A stretch of 64,000 nucleotides of DNA, taken from assembly GCF_901000735.1 (NCBI RefSeq), contig NC_081545.1, positions 10,153,973-10,217,972 of the forward strand, in the 5' to 3' direction. The number at the start of each line of letters is the position of its first letter. The stretch's first letter is position 1. Both the position numbers and the translations under genes were made by a program. The notes under the pieces are model-generated. The model was not told where the DNA came from. It ran no database searches and saw only the letters and a program-made list of their open reading frames with translations. This document shows, piece after piece, positions 1 through 11,160 of this stretch. Source of the stretch: Corylus avellana (Eukaryota; Streptophyta; Magnoliopsida; Fagales; Betulaceae).

Positions 1-933
1 TTGAGACATCTTAAACAAGAAACAAAGATCACACTCAGGAATTTAATCCTTCACGGAGTGAACCCGCTTTGATACTATATGAAAAACTCTAAGCAAATAA
101 ATGTCACGATTTTATGCGGAATTAACGGATATTTAAATCTAAGCAAACAATCACCAAAAACAAGTAAAATCAAACACAAAGATTTTGGTGATGAAGAGGA
201 AACCTTTTAGAAAACGCTATAAAAATAAAACCTCTCCGGGGCAGCCAAACCCAGGAAATCACTATCAAAAGATTATCCAGAGATTACAAACACTAAAAAC
301 ACTTATAAACCTTTGCAAGACATTGGCTCTGTAAGATCGACAAGCCTCCAACTTGTCTCATCGCTCACAATCTTCTTCAACGTGATTCTCCTTTATCGGA
401 CCCTTCCGATAGACTTCAATTAAGCACACAATCAAAACTAACAAAAATCCTCTAAGGGGAATCAATTTGGCTTACAACAAAATAATCACTCAAGCACAGC
501 CTCACACGAACTCTTTGGGGTGAAAATTCGTACCCTCTCTTCTATAATGATGTATATAAATTAGTACATCAAACCCTAGACCTGGGCCCACTGAAAACAC
601 GTTTTTGGGCATAATAGATACGGGGTGTCTGGACAGGTTAATGGGCTGTTCGGACACGGCCTTGCGGAGCAAAAATAAGATTTCTGGAAATACGGTCCAG
701 ACCCGGGGAAGGCCTGTCCGGACCAGGCATGCAATGGGTGAAACAACATTATGGAAATGCTGTCCAACCTTGATCAACAGCTCCGATCGATGGGCGTTCG
801 TGGTCCGATTGAGTTGAAATTTTGTAGGGACGTTCACGACACATGAATCTACATTATGGACGGTGAAGATTTAATTCTGAGCATTCTATATCAGTGTTTA
901 AGCTTGTAAACAGTAGCCTCTACATTTTGGAAC
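1..933 (-). mobile_element. 5' end of a minus-strand Sirevirus-type copia element (LTR, primer site, first gag codons)
   Basis: Read on the minus strand, this is an LTR (80-933), then a primer-binding site and the first three gag codons (ATG at 9-7) running off the window. It matches the element at 53924-58755 base for base over long stretches: the same LTR end TTTTTCA, the same leader and the same gag start. The primer site is altered: the sequence at 62-79 reads CCGCTTTGATACTATATG where the better copy has a methionine-tRNA type TGGTATCAGAGC on the minus strand. The U3 terminus is missing: similarity stops at about 933, some 27 bases before the expected TGTTAG end, where a GC-rich MULE-like repeat begins. 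The rest of the element lies outside the window. Confidence 0.8.
80..933 (-). repeat. LTR of family B (copia, CCGGAC-rich), truncated in U3
   Basis: This is one of four copies of the same LTR in the window (also 8557-9426, 53924-54771, 57908-58755). All share repeated GTCCGGAC-type motifs, a TATA-like stretch near the middle and the terminal TTTTTCA. This copy has lost its outer U3 end at about 933. Confidence 0.8.
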
Positions 934-1406
934 AGTACCCACTGGAGGTGGCCGAGCCACCCCCTTGGTGGCCGAAACCACCCCCAATGGTGGTTTGGGA
1001 GTGGTTTTAGCCACCCCCTTGGCTCCATGGGGGTGGCTGAGCCACCCCTAGTACCCACTAGGGGTGGTTTTGGCCACCTCCTTGGGCACCAAGGGGGTGG
1101 CCGAGCCACCCCCAACCCAATTTTTTTTTTTGAAAAAATATACTTTTTTTAATTTTTTTTTTAAAATAAAAAATTTAATTAGGTGGCCACATCATTAATG
1201 ATGATGTGGCCACTTATGCCAAGTGTCGAATTTTAATTGGTTTACGTGTCAGTGACGTGGACTTCCGTTAAATCAACTAATGGTCAATGGATGGAGGACC
1301 AATTTGATCTTTTTCAAAACCACAGGTACCTCTAGTGATACAAATCAAAACCTAGGGAGGAAAAACTAAAGTGTCGAAACCCTATGGGGGTTTTTAGTAT
1401 TTAACC
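934..1406. mobile_element. GC-rich MULE-like non-autonomous repeat, truncated
   Basis: The core alternates GGTGG and CCACCCC blocks, so it can fold on itself. It is followed by an A/T homopolymer tract, a GTGGCCACATCATT palindromic stretch and the phrase CCGTTAAATCAAC. The right end reads AGTATTTAACC, the same terminus as the copies at 13570-14262 and 62196-62580. The left terminus is missing because the repeat abuts the truncated LTR at 933. No coding potential. Assignment to Mutator-like MITEs is by analogy with window members that show 9-bp target duplications; this copy has none that I can see. Confidence 0.5.
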
Positions 1407-2609
1407 ATAATTAATATATGAGCCTCTTTGAATAGTTTTGAAAGCGAATTGCATGTGGCTATTGTAAATGTTGGGGACCATATGTCCACCTTTTGATCTT
1501 TGTTAAAATAATAGCCATGACGAGGTTGGTTACTTTTAATAGGACAATAATTTTCTGTTTATTACCCAATAATACTTTTTAAATCTTTATTAAGAAGACC
1601 TTTTTAGGATTATGGCATCAACTAATTAAGGTGGGGAAGATATTTAATGCTAAAACACGTACGACATGAAAGAGCTAAGTGCAAATAGATTATCTCATAT
1701 GATCCCAATGAGCATGGATTTTGTAAATTGTTTTCAATTACTGGCTACCCTTCTTTGTTACAAGCTAGAGTGGGACACAGAAAGATAATCAAAAGAAAAA
1801 TATTAAAACCAAACAACTGATCTTTGGCTCCTTAAAACTGTAAAGAAGCCACAAGAAGTTTAGTCAAACATTTAGGATCTATAAAATAGTTTTTTATTTG
1901 CTTGATTCAAAGATTTAAGATACTTGGGCATACTTGTTACTTATAAGGGATTGAAGCTATTACTTTAACCTGAGTAATAGAGTTTTAAATTAAAATTTAG
2001 TTTTAAATGGAAGGTTGCTATATTATTGCCATTGCTTATGCAAGTTCATGAGTTTGGCAAGTCATGTTCCAGAATCACTTGGATGTGCTTCAAATCCTAC
2101 TGTTGTGATCTTTCAAATTATTTGGCAATAGAATATATATATTGAAGAGATATATTGAAGAAAGAGAGAGAAGAGGAAAGAACAGAAGCAGAGATACGTA
2201 ATAGACTACATTTAGTATATTGAGTTATGTATTAAACTATGTTACATAGCTCTTTATTGATAGAGAGAGAATCAGTGTCCACCTAGACTAAACCCAAAAA
2301 AATAAATCAACTTAGAATAATATCAAATATTCTAACAATATATATATATATATCCGCAAAAGTATGTTAATTAGGAAAAGGAGGGATAAAGGGTTATTGA
2401 AAGAAATAGAGAAAGAGGACAAAAAGTTAGGAATAAGGAGTAGTAGTCGATGCTTATTGATGAGTGAGTGAGAAGCTTCACCCAGAAGCACACATGCATG
2501 TCCCACCAGATATTAAGTACTTAATTAGCATCTTTTCTACGTTTTCCTTATCTTGTCTTCCCCTTTCAACTCCCTCCCAACCCCCCCATGATCACCCCAA
2601 ATCCTTCCA

Positions 2610-2749
2610 CAGGAGTTCAAAAATCTTCGTAATATTAACATCTCACTATCTTCTATGACTAGTACTTATAACGTGCTTTTCGGGCCACACAAGACCCTGA
2701 CTAATTAATTCGCAGGAGTTCAAAAATCTTTGTGATGTTAACATCTCAC
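2610..2749 (+). repeat. short direct repeat pair
   Basis: Two copies of a segment starting CAGGAGTTCAAAAATCTT and ending TTAACATCTCAC lie at 2610-2647 and 2713-2749, differing at a few bases. No function is apparent. Confidence 0.7.
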
Positions 2750-3096
2750 ATCGCAACAACTCTTAATTAATTCTTCTACGTACAGTGTCTCTTGATCTCT
2801 TGACTTGAGATCATATGGACCTCATCTATATTTCATTGAATTATTGAGAATTGTTGGAGCATTTTCAAGTCCAAGAATTTACTACCTCATCAATTTTACT
2901 TATAGCTAAGCCGTGAAGGGACCCTGTACGGCAATGAGGTTCCTACAAAATGAAAAACAAGGTCAAAGGGTCTTTGGTTGGAGTCGAAGACTTTCGATCT
3001 GATGCTTAAGTTAACATCTTCATTTTTGGGTAAGAAAGATAATGAAAATCCGCATCTATTATCCATGAATCAGTGTGTGTTGAAAGGTATGCGAGA

Positions 3097-3235
3097 AATG
3101 AGAGAGAGAGAGAGAGAGAGAGGGTCGTCAAAGAAAGGGAGAAACATGTGAGAGAGAGAGAGAGAGAGACGTGAAAGAGAGAAACATGCGAGAGAGATAT
3201 GAGGGTCGCCAAAGATAGAGAGAGAGATGTGAAGA
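3097..3235 (+). repeat. (GA)n microsatellite with minisatellite-like flanks
   Basis: Runs of GAGAGA alternate with a recurring AGGGTCG(T/C)CAAAGA and GAAACATG(T/C)GAGAG phrase, so a longer unit was duplicated together with the dinucleotide tract. Confidence 0.75.
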
Positions 3236-3746
3236 TCTCTGGGAGTCCCTCCGAAGAGTGAACTGTGTGTGGGGAGAATAAATAATAAAAAAAGAGAGCC
3301 CTTCTCCTTCCTCTTTCCTCCTTTTATCCAAAGATGCAAAAAAGGTAGACACATGTCATTAGGTGAGTAGGTTATGACATGCGGTAAATAAGTGTAAAAA
3401 AATGGGGTCCACTAGGGGAGATTTTCTCCCCAACAAGAACTATTTCTCTTTCAATCCACGTTAAATATAGTCCATATATTTTTAGTAGCTAAAGGTCCCA
3501 GATATGGCCTGTATAATAATTTTATCGTCTATCTACCGACCGCGTACGTAGTGTGCCAGGTGTGGCTTTTGCTTCTTCGTGACAGCATATTATGTTCTCA
3601 TTATAAGATAGATATTCTTGATGATTTAATTTGATTCTTGATGCAACATGTTATGTAGGTCAAAACTAAACCTCCTTAATTTTATGTCTCTCATCTCTTT
3701 TCCTTTATCTCTTTAGATTAATTATTATGAGCTTCTACTCATACTT

Positions 3747-3975
3747 AGGGTCTGTTTGAAATTGCATTTGAGAGGTGTAAATGTGCGTTTAACACTTAAA
3801 AAGTCAATTTGAAGAAAAAGATAGTCGTTTGTAAAAAAATTAAAAACGCTTTTAAGAGTCTAAAAAGCCTAAAAATGGCCAAAGCGCACTTTTGGCAAAA
3901 AGTTAAAAATGAAGTTTTTGCCAAAAAACGATTTTTGACTTAAAACTTCTATTTCTCAAACGCAATCCCAAAATG
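3747..3975. mobile_element. Tourist-like MITE remnant
   Basis: The left side reads GGGTCTGTTTGAAATTGCAT and the right side contains CAAACGCAATCCCAAA, its approximate inverted complement. This is the GGGTCTGTTTG...TTGC style of terminus usual in PIF/Harbinger-derived MITEs. Internal self-complementary stretches (GTTTTTGCCAAAAAACG) agree. The right terminus is damaged and I could not define a TTA duplication. Confidence 0.4.
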
Positions 3976-4126
3976 ACTCTTTTTTAGACTGAGCCAACTT
4001 TTGAATGTGCTTCTTTATTCCTACTTTGTTCTTAAAGGCTAGCTACAATGGACTACTCCCTTCAAGAAAGAGCATTAAACTAGTACTTTTTGCAAATTTC
4101 TAATTGATTTATTTTTCTTCCCTTAG

Positions 4127-5510
4127 TGTAACACCCCTAAAATTGGCCTTGGCCAGTCTGGCAAGATTACTGGTAATTATCCCATTTTAACCAATTGGTG
4201 ACTAAATGGGGAACCACCCGTCTAAGCATCATCAAAGTTAATGCATAGGAAGGTGAAATAAATCTGAGAAATCTACGAGTCGTTAGAAGGACAAGTATAA
4301 TCCTCAATTTAAGACATGAAGCAACTAACAATAACTTAAAGTAAACCTGATAACATCATGAAGATCTTAAGATAAAGTCTGTACTGGCAACTGAACCACT
4401 TTTGGGCCCTAGAGGCAAGCTCCCTATAAGAGTAATAACTGTGTATGTCTAATGACTTAGTAAGTAAACCTCACAATTGGGTATGATATGAGTCGATTAT
4501 CATTAAGCATAAATAAATGTGCAATGTTGGTAAACGTTTGAAAGAGGTGTTGCTTCCGTTAATACACCGTAAAAGTATTGTTTATTTAGAAAATGGGTGG
4601 TGTACTCTAGCGGCAATCGACTAGGTGTTTAAATGCAAAAAAACTAATATTTTATAAGTCATAACTATCATATATGGTCTACCCGAGATATTACCTCTTC
4701 TCAGTAGGGTTGATATTGTCTTGAGAGACCTGTAATACAAGACCGGTGCCCTAAATATTGTACGCTCCCATCCATAACACTAGCAGCCCGACCAAGTCCG
4801 ACCTCGGGTAGCCCACACTACTAGTGATCTTCGTCATGTAGTGACTAACCGTTAGGCATGGCTTCGCCGTTCACGAATAACCATTGAATCCATGACCCAT
4901 ATAACACACACATTTGACCATAAAATCAAGTCTATATAGTAAGCCCATGACCATTATACAGCACGTACCGGTGTACCATATCATATAATGCATCTTATCA
5001 ACCAGTTATTAAAGTAGTTACCAAGTTATTATAAAAAATGTAGGTATGCTCATATCATACGAGTGCTCAATCAACTGACATATCACACATTTTTAAGGAA
5101 AGTGTTCGTAAGTATTTACTTACCTCGCGCACTTGCATGAGTCCTCTGACATCACAAATCTCTACTATAATGAAATATGACATATCTTTATGCGCAGTAC
5201 TAGAGAACTCCTCCGAGTATGGTACTAAAGTCCTATCTAGCAAAAAGGGTCACTGAACCCTAATATCGCACATTTGGAGCTAAGGGATGGATGCATTGCT
5301 TCCTGGTTGAACGTTCGGCCAGTGAGTGAGGTGTCCAGGCCAAAAGCTCCAAACTGCGTTTTGAGGCTTCTATCTAATCTAAAGGTTGATATATCTCATC
5401 TCAGGCTACTAAGCAGGCACATGCAAGGTACATATCATGTTATCATGCAACTCAAAGCAATGAAAGAAGAGTTTAAAACTCTTTTAAAACATACTTGGCT
5501 CTTGTAAAGA
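4127..5510. repeat. TGTAACACCC-type dispersed repeat (gypsy LTR-like)
   Basis: It starts TGTAACACCCCTAAAATTGG. The first 200 bases match 62884-63110 (shared phrases: TAAATGGG, CTAAGCAT, GTTAATGCATA, GGAAGGTGAAATAA or its variant). TGTAAC(A/G)CCC is a common terminus of plant Ty3-gypsy LTRs, so this is probably an LTR or LTR remnant. I found neither an internal domain nor a matching second LTR, and the right boundary is approximate. Confidence 0.45.
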
Positions 5511-6045
5511 AATAGGCATGAGGTTTGTCAAAACATCTTTACACATGAAACGACAAATAAAGACCATGAAATGGGTAAGGATATTGCCTTAGAGCATGTT
5601 TGGGCCTGCGGTTGCAGACCCAAAATGCGCGTCTGAAGCATCAAAACCTCATTTCAGCCAAAATATGGTCGTTTGGTAAAATGGTTGTGAAAGGGCTTTT
5701 GAAGTTTCAAATGTTCAAACCCACGTTTGAGCGTAAGCTGGATAATGAAGCTTCTACACAAACGGACGATCAGAAGAAAGGCGCGCTGCAATTTTGTAAT
5801 TAATGAAATATATGCACAGACAAATATACCATTACAAATTTCACAAAATGACAACAAAATTCATATATAAGCATCTCTTCCCACCCTTCAATAAATCCTT
5901 CTTGTTGCCTTCAGCCACTCCAGAGAGAGGGAGATCAAGGCAGGTGAGCAATAGCTTCGTTTAATTTTGCTTTCGCTCAAAATAGATCGAAGGTAAGAAG
6001 ATAAAGGAGAGATAACTCACCTGCTTGGATGGTTTTGGGTGTCGT

Positions 6046-6135
6046 GATAGGAGATGGGTTTGAGAGTGAGACAGTGATAGAAGATGGGTTTGAGATAGGC
6101 TTGAGAGTGAGATAGTGATAGAAGATGGGTTTGAG
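6046..6135 (+). repeat. three imperfect copies of a TGATAGAAGATGGGTTTGAG unit
   Basis: The phrase occurs three times with AGAGTGAGA-type spacers, inside the 5' untranslated part of the Harbinger element. Confidence 0.7.
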
Positions 6136-6557
6136 CGTGCAGTGGGAAAGCTCCCACGTGGGTTCTTTTACCAAAAAACAATATGAATTATCCCCCACTG
6201 CAGTATGCTCAAACAATATTTTTTTAAAAAAAAAAATGCCCCACTTGGCTTCATAATTATCCCACATGGGTTCGAGTGTACAACATGCTCATTATATATA
6301 TATATATATTTAAAGCTTATGATGGGGGAGAAACAATTAGTGTATGTGAACTATTTAATGCTATTTCTGTTGCAGAAACTTGATTCCATTATTTTTGGTT
6401 GTTGCCATTTTATTTGATGGACATGCATATTATTCATGTAAATATAAATTTTTGCATTCTATCCGTTGATCACTTGAAATAAATTTTTAATTGTTAATAA
6501 TGTTTAACATACTTTTTTTATTTATAATTTTATCAGCTTATTTATTGTGTGACAAAC

Positions 6558-7602
6558 ATGAGTAAAAAAGGTCAAAGCAGCGTTGCTGCTACTGCAGATA
6601 CTCAAATAAAGAAAGTAGTTTGGACTGAAAAAATGCTAGAAGATTATCTTGACATATGTATTACTAAGATTCATGCTCGTAACCGCCCAGGAACACATTT
6701 CAATAGGACAAGATGGAAAAATATGATAGATAAATTTAATGAAAAAACTGGAAAACAATATTACTATAAACAACTAAAGAACAAGTGGGATGGTTTGAAA
6801 AAAGAGTGGAACATTTGGAAAAGATTGATAAGTAAGGAAACTGGCCATGGATGGGATCCGGTGAAAAAGACAATTGATGCGCCATATGATTGGTGGGAAA
6901 AAAAATTGCAGATACAATATTTATACTTACTTGTTTTTGTTTAAATGATTTAAAAAATGTTTTATTATTGATTTTTACAAATACCTAAATACAGGAAGTT
7001 CCAGAAGCAACCAAGTTTCACACGAAAGGTTTGGCTTATGCTGTGAAGGTGGAAATATTGTTTAGAGATACAACTCCCACCGGGGAGGGATCTTGGGCAC
7101 CATCCATAGGGTTGGTTTCTAATGATATTGGTGGCATAGATGTTGCAACTGTAATGCTTGATGAAGATGACAATGTGGTAGAAGGTTTAAATGTTTTGGA
7201 TGATGAACCAAATATCAATACACATGGCATTGATAATATTCCTGTTGATTTAGATATGCATGATAAAAGAAATAAGAAGTTTGGTCTTGCGGTTCAATGT
7301 AAGAAAAGAAAGAAAGGAGTTCAAATCGTTAGTCAACATTTGAGTCGTATTTGTGATGTAATAGAAAGTAAGAATACAGTGAGAGTTACGATAAACCTGG
7401 ATATAATATTGAAGAGGTTATGGATATTGTTCGGGGGATTGCTGAAAGAGAAAATAACATTGACATTCTTAAGTTTGAAACAGAGGTTTTACTTAAGAGA
7501 TCACATAGAAAGATGTTTGTGACTATTAAAGAGTCATGGTTGCAGATTGACTTTATCAAGCGTATGGGAAATAGAGAAATTAATCGTCGTAGCATGGAAT
7601 AA
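6558..7602 (+). pseudogene. Harbinger ORF1: Myb/SANT-like DNA-binding protein, broken
   Basis: In Harbinger elements this partner protein binds the transposon ends and helps bring the transposase to nuclear DNA. The first exon (6558-6911) encodes a trihelix/Myb_DNA-bind_3-like domain: WTEKMLEDYLDICITKIHA near residues 25-43, then NRTRWKNMIDKFNEKTG, YYKQLKNKWDGLKKEW and a final DWWEKK. The second exon starts at 6995 after TACAG and continues with EVPEATKFHTKGLAY and a GEGSWAPS stretch. Damage: the expected donor after TTGCAG reads AT rather than GT (6912), and a frameshift near 7390 moves the C-terminal part (from about 7420, MDIVRGIAEREN) to another frame. It lies upstream of the transposase on the same strand. 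I start at the ATG at 6558 because upstream codons have no methionine. Confidence 0.75.
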
Positions 7603-8556
7603 TGTTGTTATTTTTTAATGTTGTTTTGTTATGAACTATTTGAAAAGCTAAATGGATTTATTTGAATGTTATTTTATTTTATTTTTTTATCTCTTTTTCT
7701 TATTTTTATGGGTGCTTATATATTTATTTTGTGTTTATTTCTTTATTTTTTTTTTCCTTACAGACATGGACAATAGTGATTCTAGGACTCAAGATGGTAC
7801 AAGCGATAGTGATTATGGTGAACAGGAAAATGAAAATGAAAATGAAAATGATGTTTTTATTCTAGCAACTGCAGCAGTAAAATTTGTTGAGAACTATTAT
7901 ATGCCATATATTGCAAATGAACCTTGTAGGATCTCTTCTCAAACAGGTTATAAGTGGGTTATGAAGATTTTACAAGGTAATCCTGATAGATGCAAACAAA
8001 ATTTTAGAATGGAAATATGTGTATTCATTTACTTGTGTAAAGGGTTGAAAGAAAGATATCATTTAAGAGGTACTAGGAAATTAATTGTTGAAGAGTTGGT
8101 GGCTATGTTTTTGAAAACTTTAGGCCATGGGCTTGGGAATAGAATAATGCAAAAAAGGTTTCAACATTTAGGAGAAACAATTAGTAGACATTTTACTAGT
8201 ATTTTAATGGTTGTTTCGAGAATGACGATTGGCATTATTAATCCTATTGATAGGGAATTTAGGAATGTTCCAAGCAAAATTTGTGATGATGAGCGGTATT
8301 GGGCATACTTCAAAGATTGTATTGGAGCCATTGATGGAACCCATGTGCCAGTTAAAATTTCTCCATTAAAACAAATACCATATATTGGTCGAAAATGGAC
8401 TCCTACTCAAAATGTTATGGTTATTTGTGATTTTCGTATGTATTTCACTTTTGTTCGGGCTAGATGGGAAGGTACTGCACATGATACACGTATTTTTTTG
8501 GAAGCTATTCGAAAGGAAGAATTACAATTTCCACACCCACCTAGAGGTTTGTATTT

Positions 8557-9426
8557 TGTTAGTTCTTGTGTTGGCTTAATTCAGTTCTAAAATGCAGAGG
8601 CTATTGTTTACGAGCTCAAACACTGATATAGAATGCTCAGAATCTAATCTTTACCGTTCATAATGTAGATTCATGTGTCATGAATGTCTCTGCAAAATTT
8701 CAGCTCAATCGGACCATAAACGCCGATCGATCGGAGCTATTGATCAAGGCTGGACAGCATTTACAGAATGCAATTTCACCCATTGCATGCCCTGTTCGGA
8801 CAGGCCGTCCCCATGTCCGGACAGTAGTTCCAGAAACTCTGTTTCTACTCCGCAAGGCCCTGTCCGGACATCTCATTAACCTATCCGGACACCCCGTAAG
8901 TTTTAGGCCAAAAAATGTGATTTTAAGTGTGTTAGGTCTAAGGTTTTGTCGAGAGTATATATACATCTTTATAGAGAGAGATGTACGAAATTCTACCATA
9001 GGTTTCGTGAGAGGCTATACTTAGAGGGAAAATCTGTGTGAGCCTGATTATTCCTTTTAGAGAATTATTGTTAGTTTCATTGAGCTTTATTGAGAAGTCT
9101 ATCGGAAGGGTCCGGTAAAGGAGAATCACGTTGAAGAAGATTATGAGAAAGGAAACGAGTTGTCGGCTTGTCGATCTTACAGAGCCAAGGTCTTACAAAG
9201 GGTTGTAAGTGTTCCTAGTGTTTGTAATTTTTGGATAATCTTTTAATAGTGATTTCCTAGATGTGATTGCCCCGAAGAGATTTTACTTTTAGATCGGTTT
9301 CTAAAATGTTTCTCTTCGTCACCAAAATCCTTGTATATGATTGTTTATATTTTGGTGATTGTTTGCTTTGATAAATATTTGTTAATTCCGCATAAACTGT
9401 GATATTTATCTGTTTAGAGTTTTTCA
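8557..9426 (+). mobile_element. copia solo LTR (family B) with perfect TATTT target duplication
   Basis: This 870-base LTR starts TGTTAGTTCTTGTG and ends GTTTAGAGTTTTTCA. It is flanked by TATTT on both sides (8552-8556, 9427-9431) and no internal domain is present, so it is a solo LTR left by unequal recombination. It matches the two 848-base LTRs of 53924-58755 in inverted orientation. It sits in the intron of the Harbinger transposase, so it is younger than that transposon. Confidence 0.92.
8953..8966 (+). promoter_or_regulatory. TATA-like core promoter of the family B LTR
   Basis: GAGTATATATACATC lies mid-LTR, upstream of the part homologous to R-U5. The same block is present in the other copies (e.g. 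near 54393-54402 on minus). Assigned as a Pol II TATA box by position and sequence only. Confidence 0.45.
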
Positions 9427-10523
9427 TATTTAATAAAAATAACAATTATTAATTATACATGAAAAAATACTTTTCAATATTTTTTATGACCGTTATTCGT
9501 ATATTTTTTGCTGTAAAATATTACTTGGTAGACGCAGGATATCCTCACATGAAGGGATACATGGGGCCATACAAAGAAGAGCGGTATCATCTACCAGACT
9601 TTTGTCGCGGAAGCCAACCGAGGGTATGCATGAAATTTTTAATCATGCACATTCATCACTTAGATGCACTATTGAAAGAACATTTGGAGTTCGGAAAAAT
9701 AAGTGAAAGTTATTACATTGCATGCCGAATTTTCCTTATGATAAACAAGTGAAAATTGTGGTGACATCTATGGCTCTTCATAACTTCATTAGGAAGCATG
9801 CAATAAATGATGCTGAGTTCTAACCATATGATGATGATGATGATTTACTACCTACTGACAGTATAGGCGATCACGAAGTAGAAGATGAGTTAAGCATACA
9901 ACAATCAGAGACGTCCAATGAAAATTCTATGAACATTGAATGTGATCATATTGCTAATCTACTTATGACCCGCTAATGTTTTTATTTTTATTTTTTATTT
10001 TTTTAATGTTGTTTTGTTATAAACTATTTAAAATATTGTAAGGATCTCCTTGAATGTTGTTATCTTTTATGTGTTAAATACTTTGAAGTGTTATGGTGTT
10101 AAAAAGTGTGTTAAATACTTTGAAATGTTAAATATTTTAAATAATTTAAAAAAAGAAATAAAGAAAATGATTGACATCACTTTTTATTACATATAAGTAA
10201 AAAAGAAAGAAAATGTTGATGTTTTGTTACATAAACCGTTACAAAATAACTTTTACTTGTGAAAACAAACATTAAACATTTTTATATAAAAAGGTTGGTA
10301 TAAAATGAAAAAAACAAAAAACAAAAAACAAAAAAATCATTGCCAACCTTAGGTCTTTATTGAAAAACATATAATGATTTCACGTAAAATGACATATATT
10401 TGGTGAGACATGTAATGATTTTTTATTTTTTATTTTTTGGGCCTATACTAAAAAAAAATCATTACATGTCCTTTATTGTCATTTTTGACACTAAAATCGC
10501 TTTTTCAGTTTTATTACCAAACA

Positions 10524-10685
10524 TGTAACACCTCGGCTTCAAGTAGTATGATATTATCCACTTTGGGCCAAGCCCACATGATTTTATTGTTGGGTTTACC
10601 TCCAAAAGGCCTCATACCATTTAGAGAGAGTATATTTCATATAAATACATATATTTTCTATGCCTAGGCAATGTGGAACGTCACA
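10524..10685 (+). mobile_element. 162-bp mini-LTR (TRIM/SMART-like solo LTR) with AAACA duplication
   Basis: It starts TGTAACACCTCGG and ends GGAACGTCACA, so it has TG...CA ends, and is flanked by AAACA on both sides (10519-10523, 10686-10690). It contains no gene. The interior (ATGATATTATCCACTTTGGG, AAAAGGCCTCATACCATTTAG) is shared with the inverted copy at 34455-34618. The very small size suits a solo LTR of a miniature retrotransposon. Confidence 0.75.
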
Positions 10686-10995
10686 AAACATCGAAAACAT
10701 AAAGAAAGCACTTAAGACATGCAGTTACCTGTAAACATGTAAACAGTTTTTCAGTAATAGCACTTTTGCCAAGAGTTCACAGGCAAAAGCTCTATATCCA
10801 AAAGCTCTATTTTCCACGACAATCCTAAACAGGCTCTTACTCAACCAAAAGTTAAAAGAAAAATAATAATAATAATAATATAAAAACATTCTTTCAACTA
10901 GTTATAACTAGTCCATTCACAATCATAACAGGATTGGAAATAATCATTATGCTTACCAAATAACAATTCATTATACTTGATGCATATAAAAACCT

Positions 10996-11160
10996 TCAAA
11001 TGAAAGTTTTCCGTCGGGGAAGTTCATCTACGGCTTTGAGCATCATTTGAAAGGCATTTTCCATGCATGACCTGAACTTTTGGGGATCAAGGAATCCCTT
11101 TTCTATTCCGGCAGTGACCCTCAAATTTCCCATATAACTTACTATTGTTATAGTAAGATT
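10996..11160 (-). CDS. WSD1-like: WSD1-like exon 5 (residues 419-472 and stop)
   Basis: Acceptor TTTGCAG precedes 11160. It encodes NLTITIVSYMGNLRV, GIEKGFLDPQKF and a C-terminus ending RRKTFI before the stop codon. This closing block is typical of the family. Confidence 0.9.
   Translation of the reverse strand, partial: NLTITIVSYMGNLRVTAGIEKGFLDPQKFRSCMENAFQMMLKAVDELPRRKTFI

Larger units (their letters stand above)
1407..3746. other. intergenic DNA, no gene recognised
   Basis: AT-rich, without an open frame that resembles a known protein. It contains an imperfect 37-base direct repeat (2610-2647 and 2713-2749) and a purine-rich microsatellite block (3097-3235). Confidence 0.5.
7766..9976 (+). 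pseudogene. PIF/Harbinger DDE transposase (HARBI1-like), interrupted
   Basis: This enzyme would cut and rejoin the element at TTA targets. The start is taken at the ATG at 7766 just after CTTACAG, leaving an acidic N-terminus (repeated NENENE). The first block (7766-8546) has an HLRGTRKLIVEELVAMFLK helix region and the first catalytic Asp in GAIDGTHVPV (about 8327-8356). A second Asp lies in WEGTAHDTRIF (about 8464-8496). A GT at 8547-8548 probably starts an intron. That intron now contains a complete solo LTR (8557-9426), and its acceptor is not preserved. Coding similarity resumes at 9516 with KYYLVDAGYPHMKGYMGPY. After a frameshift near 9630 the third catalytic residue is seen as the Glu of CTIERTFGV in another frame, followed by stops near 9702 and 9821. 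It ends at TAA 9974-9976. Clearly non-functional. Confidence 0.85.
5592..10836 (+). mobile_element. PIF/Harbinger DNA transposon, decayed, with nested insertions
   Basis: The left end GAGCATGTTTGGG and the right end, read in reverse complement, GAGCCTGTTTAGG form imperfect short terminal inverted repeats. Each is flanked by TTA (5589-5591 and 10837-10839), the 3-bp target duplication typical of this superfamily. Inside are the two expected genes, both on plus: a Myb/SANT-like DNA-binding protein gene (6558-7602) and a DDE transposase gene (7766-9976). Both are broken. Two later insertions sit within it: a copia solo LTR (8557-9426, duplication TATTT) and a 162-bp mini-LTR (10524-10685, duplication AAACA). 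The 5' part has a local repeat of GTGATAGAAGATGGGTTTGAG (6046-6135). Without the 875-base and 167-base nested insertions the element is about 4.2 kb, a normal size. Confidence 0.75.
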
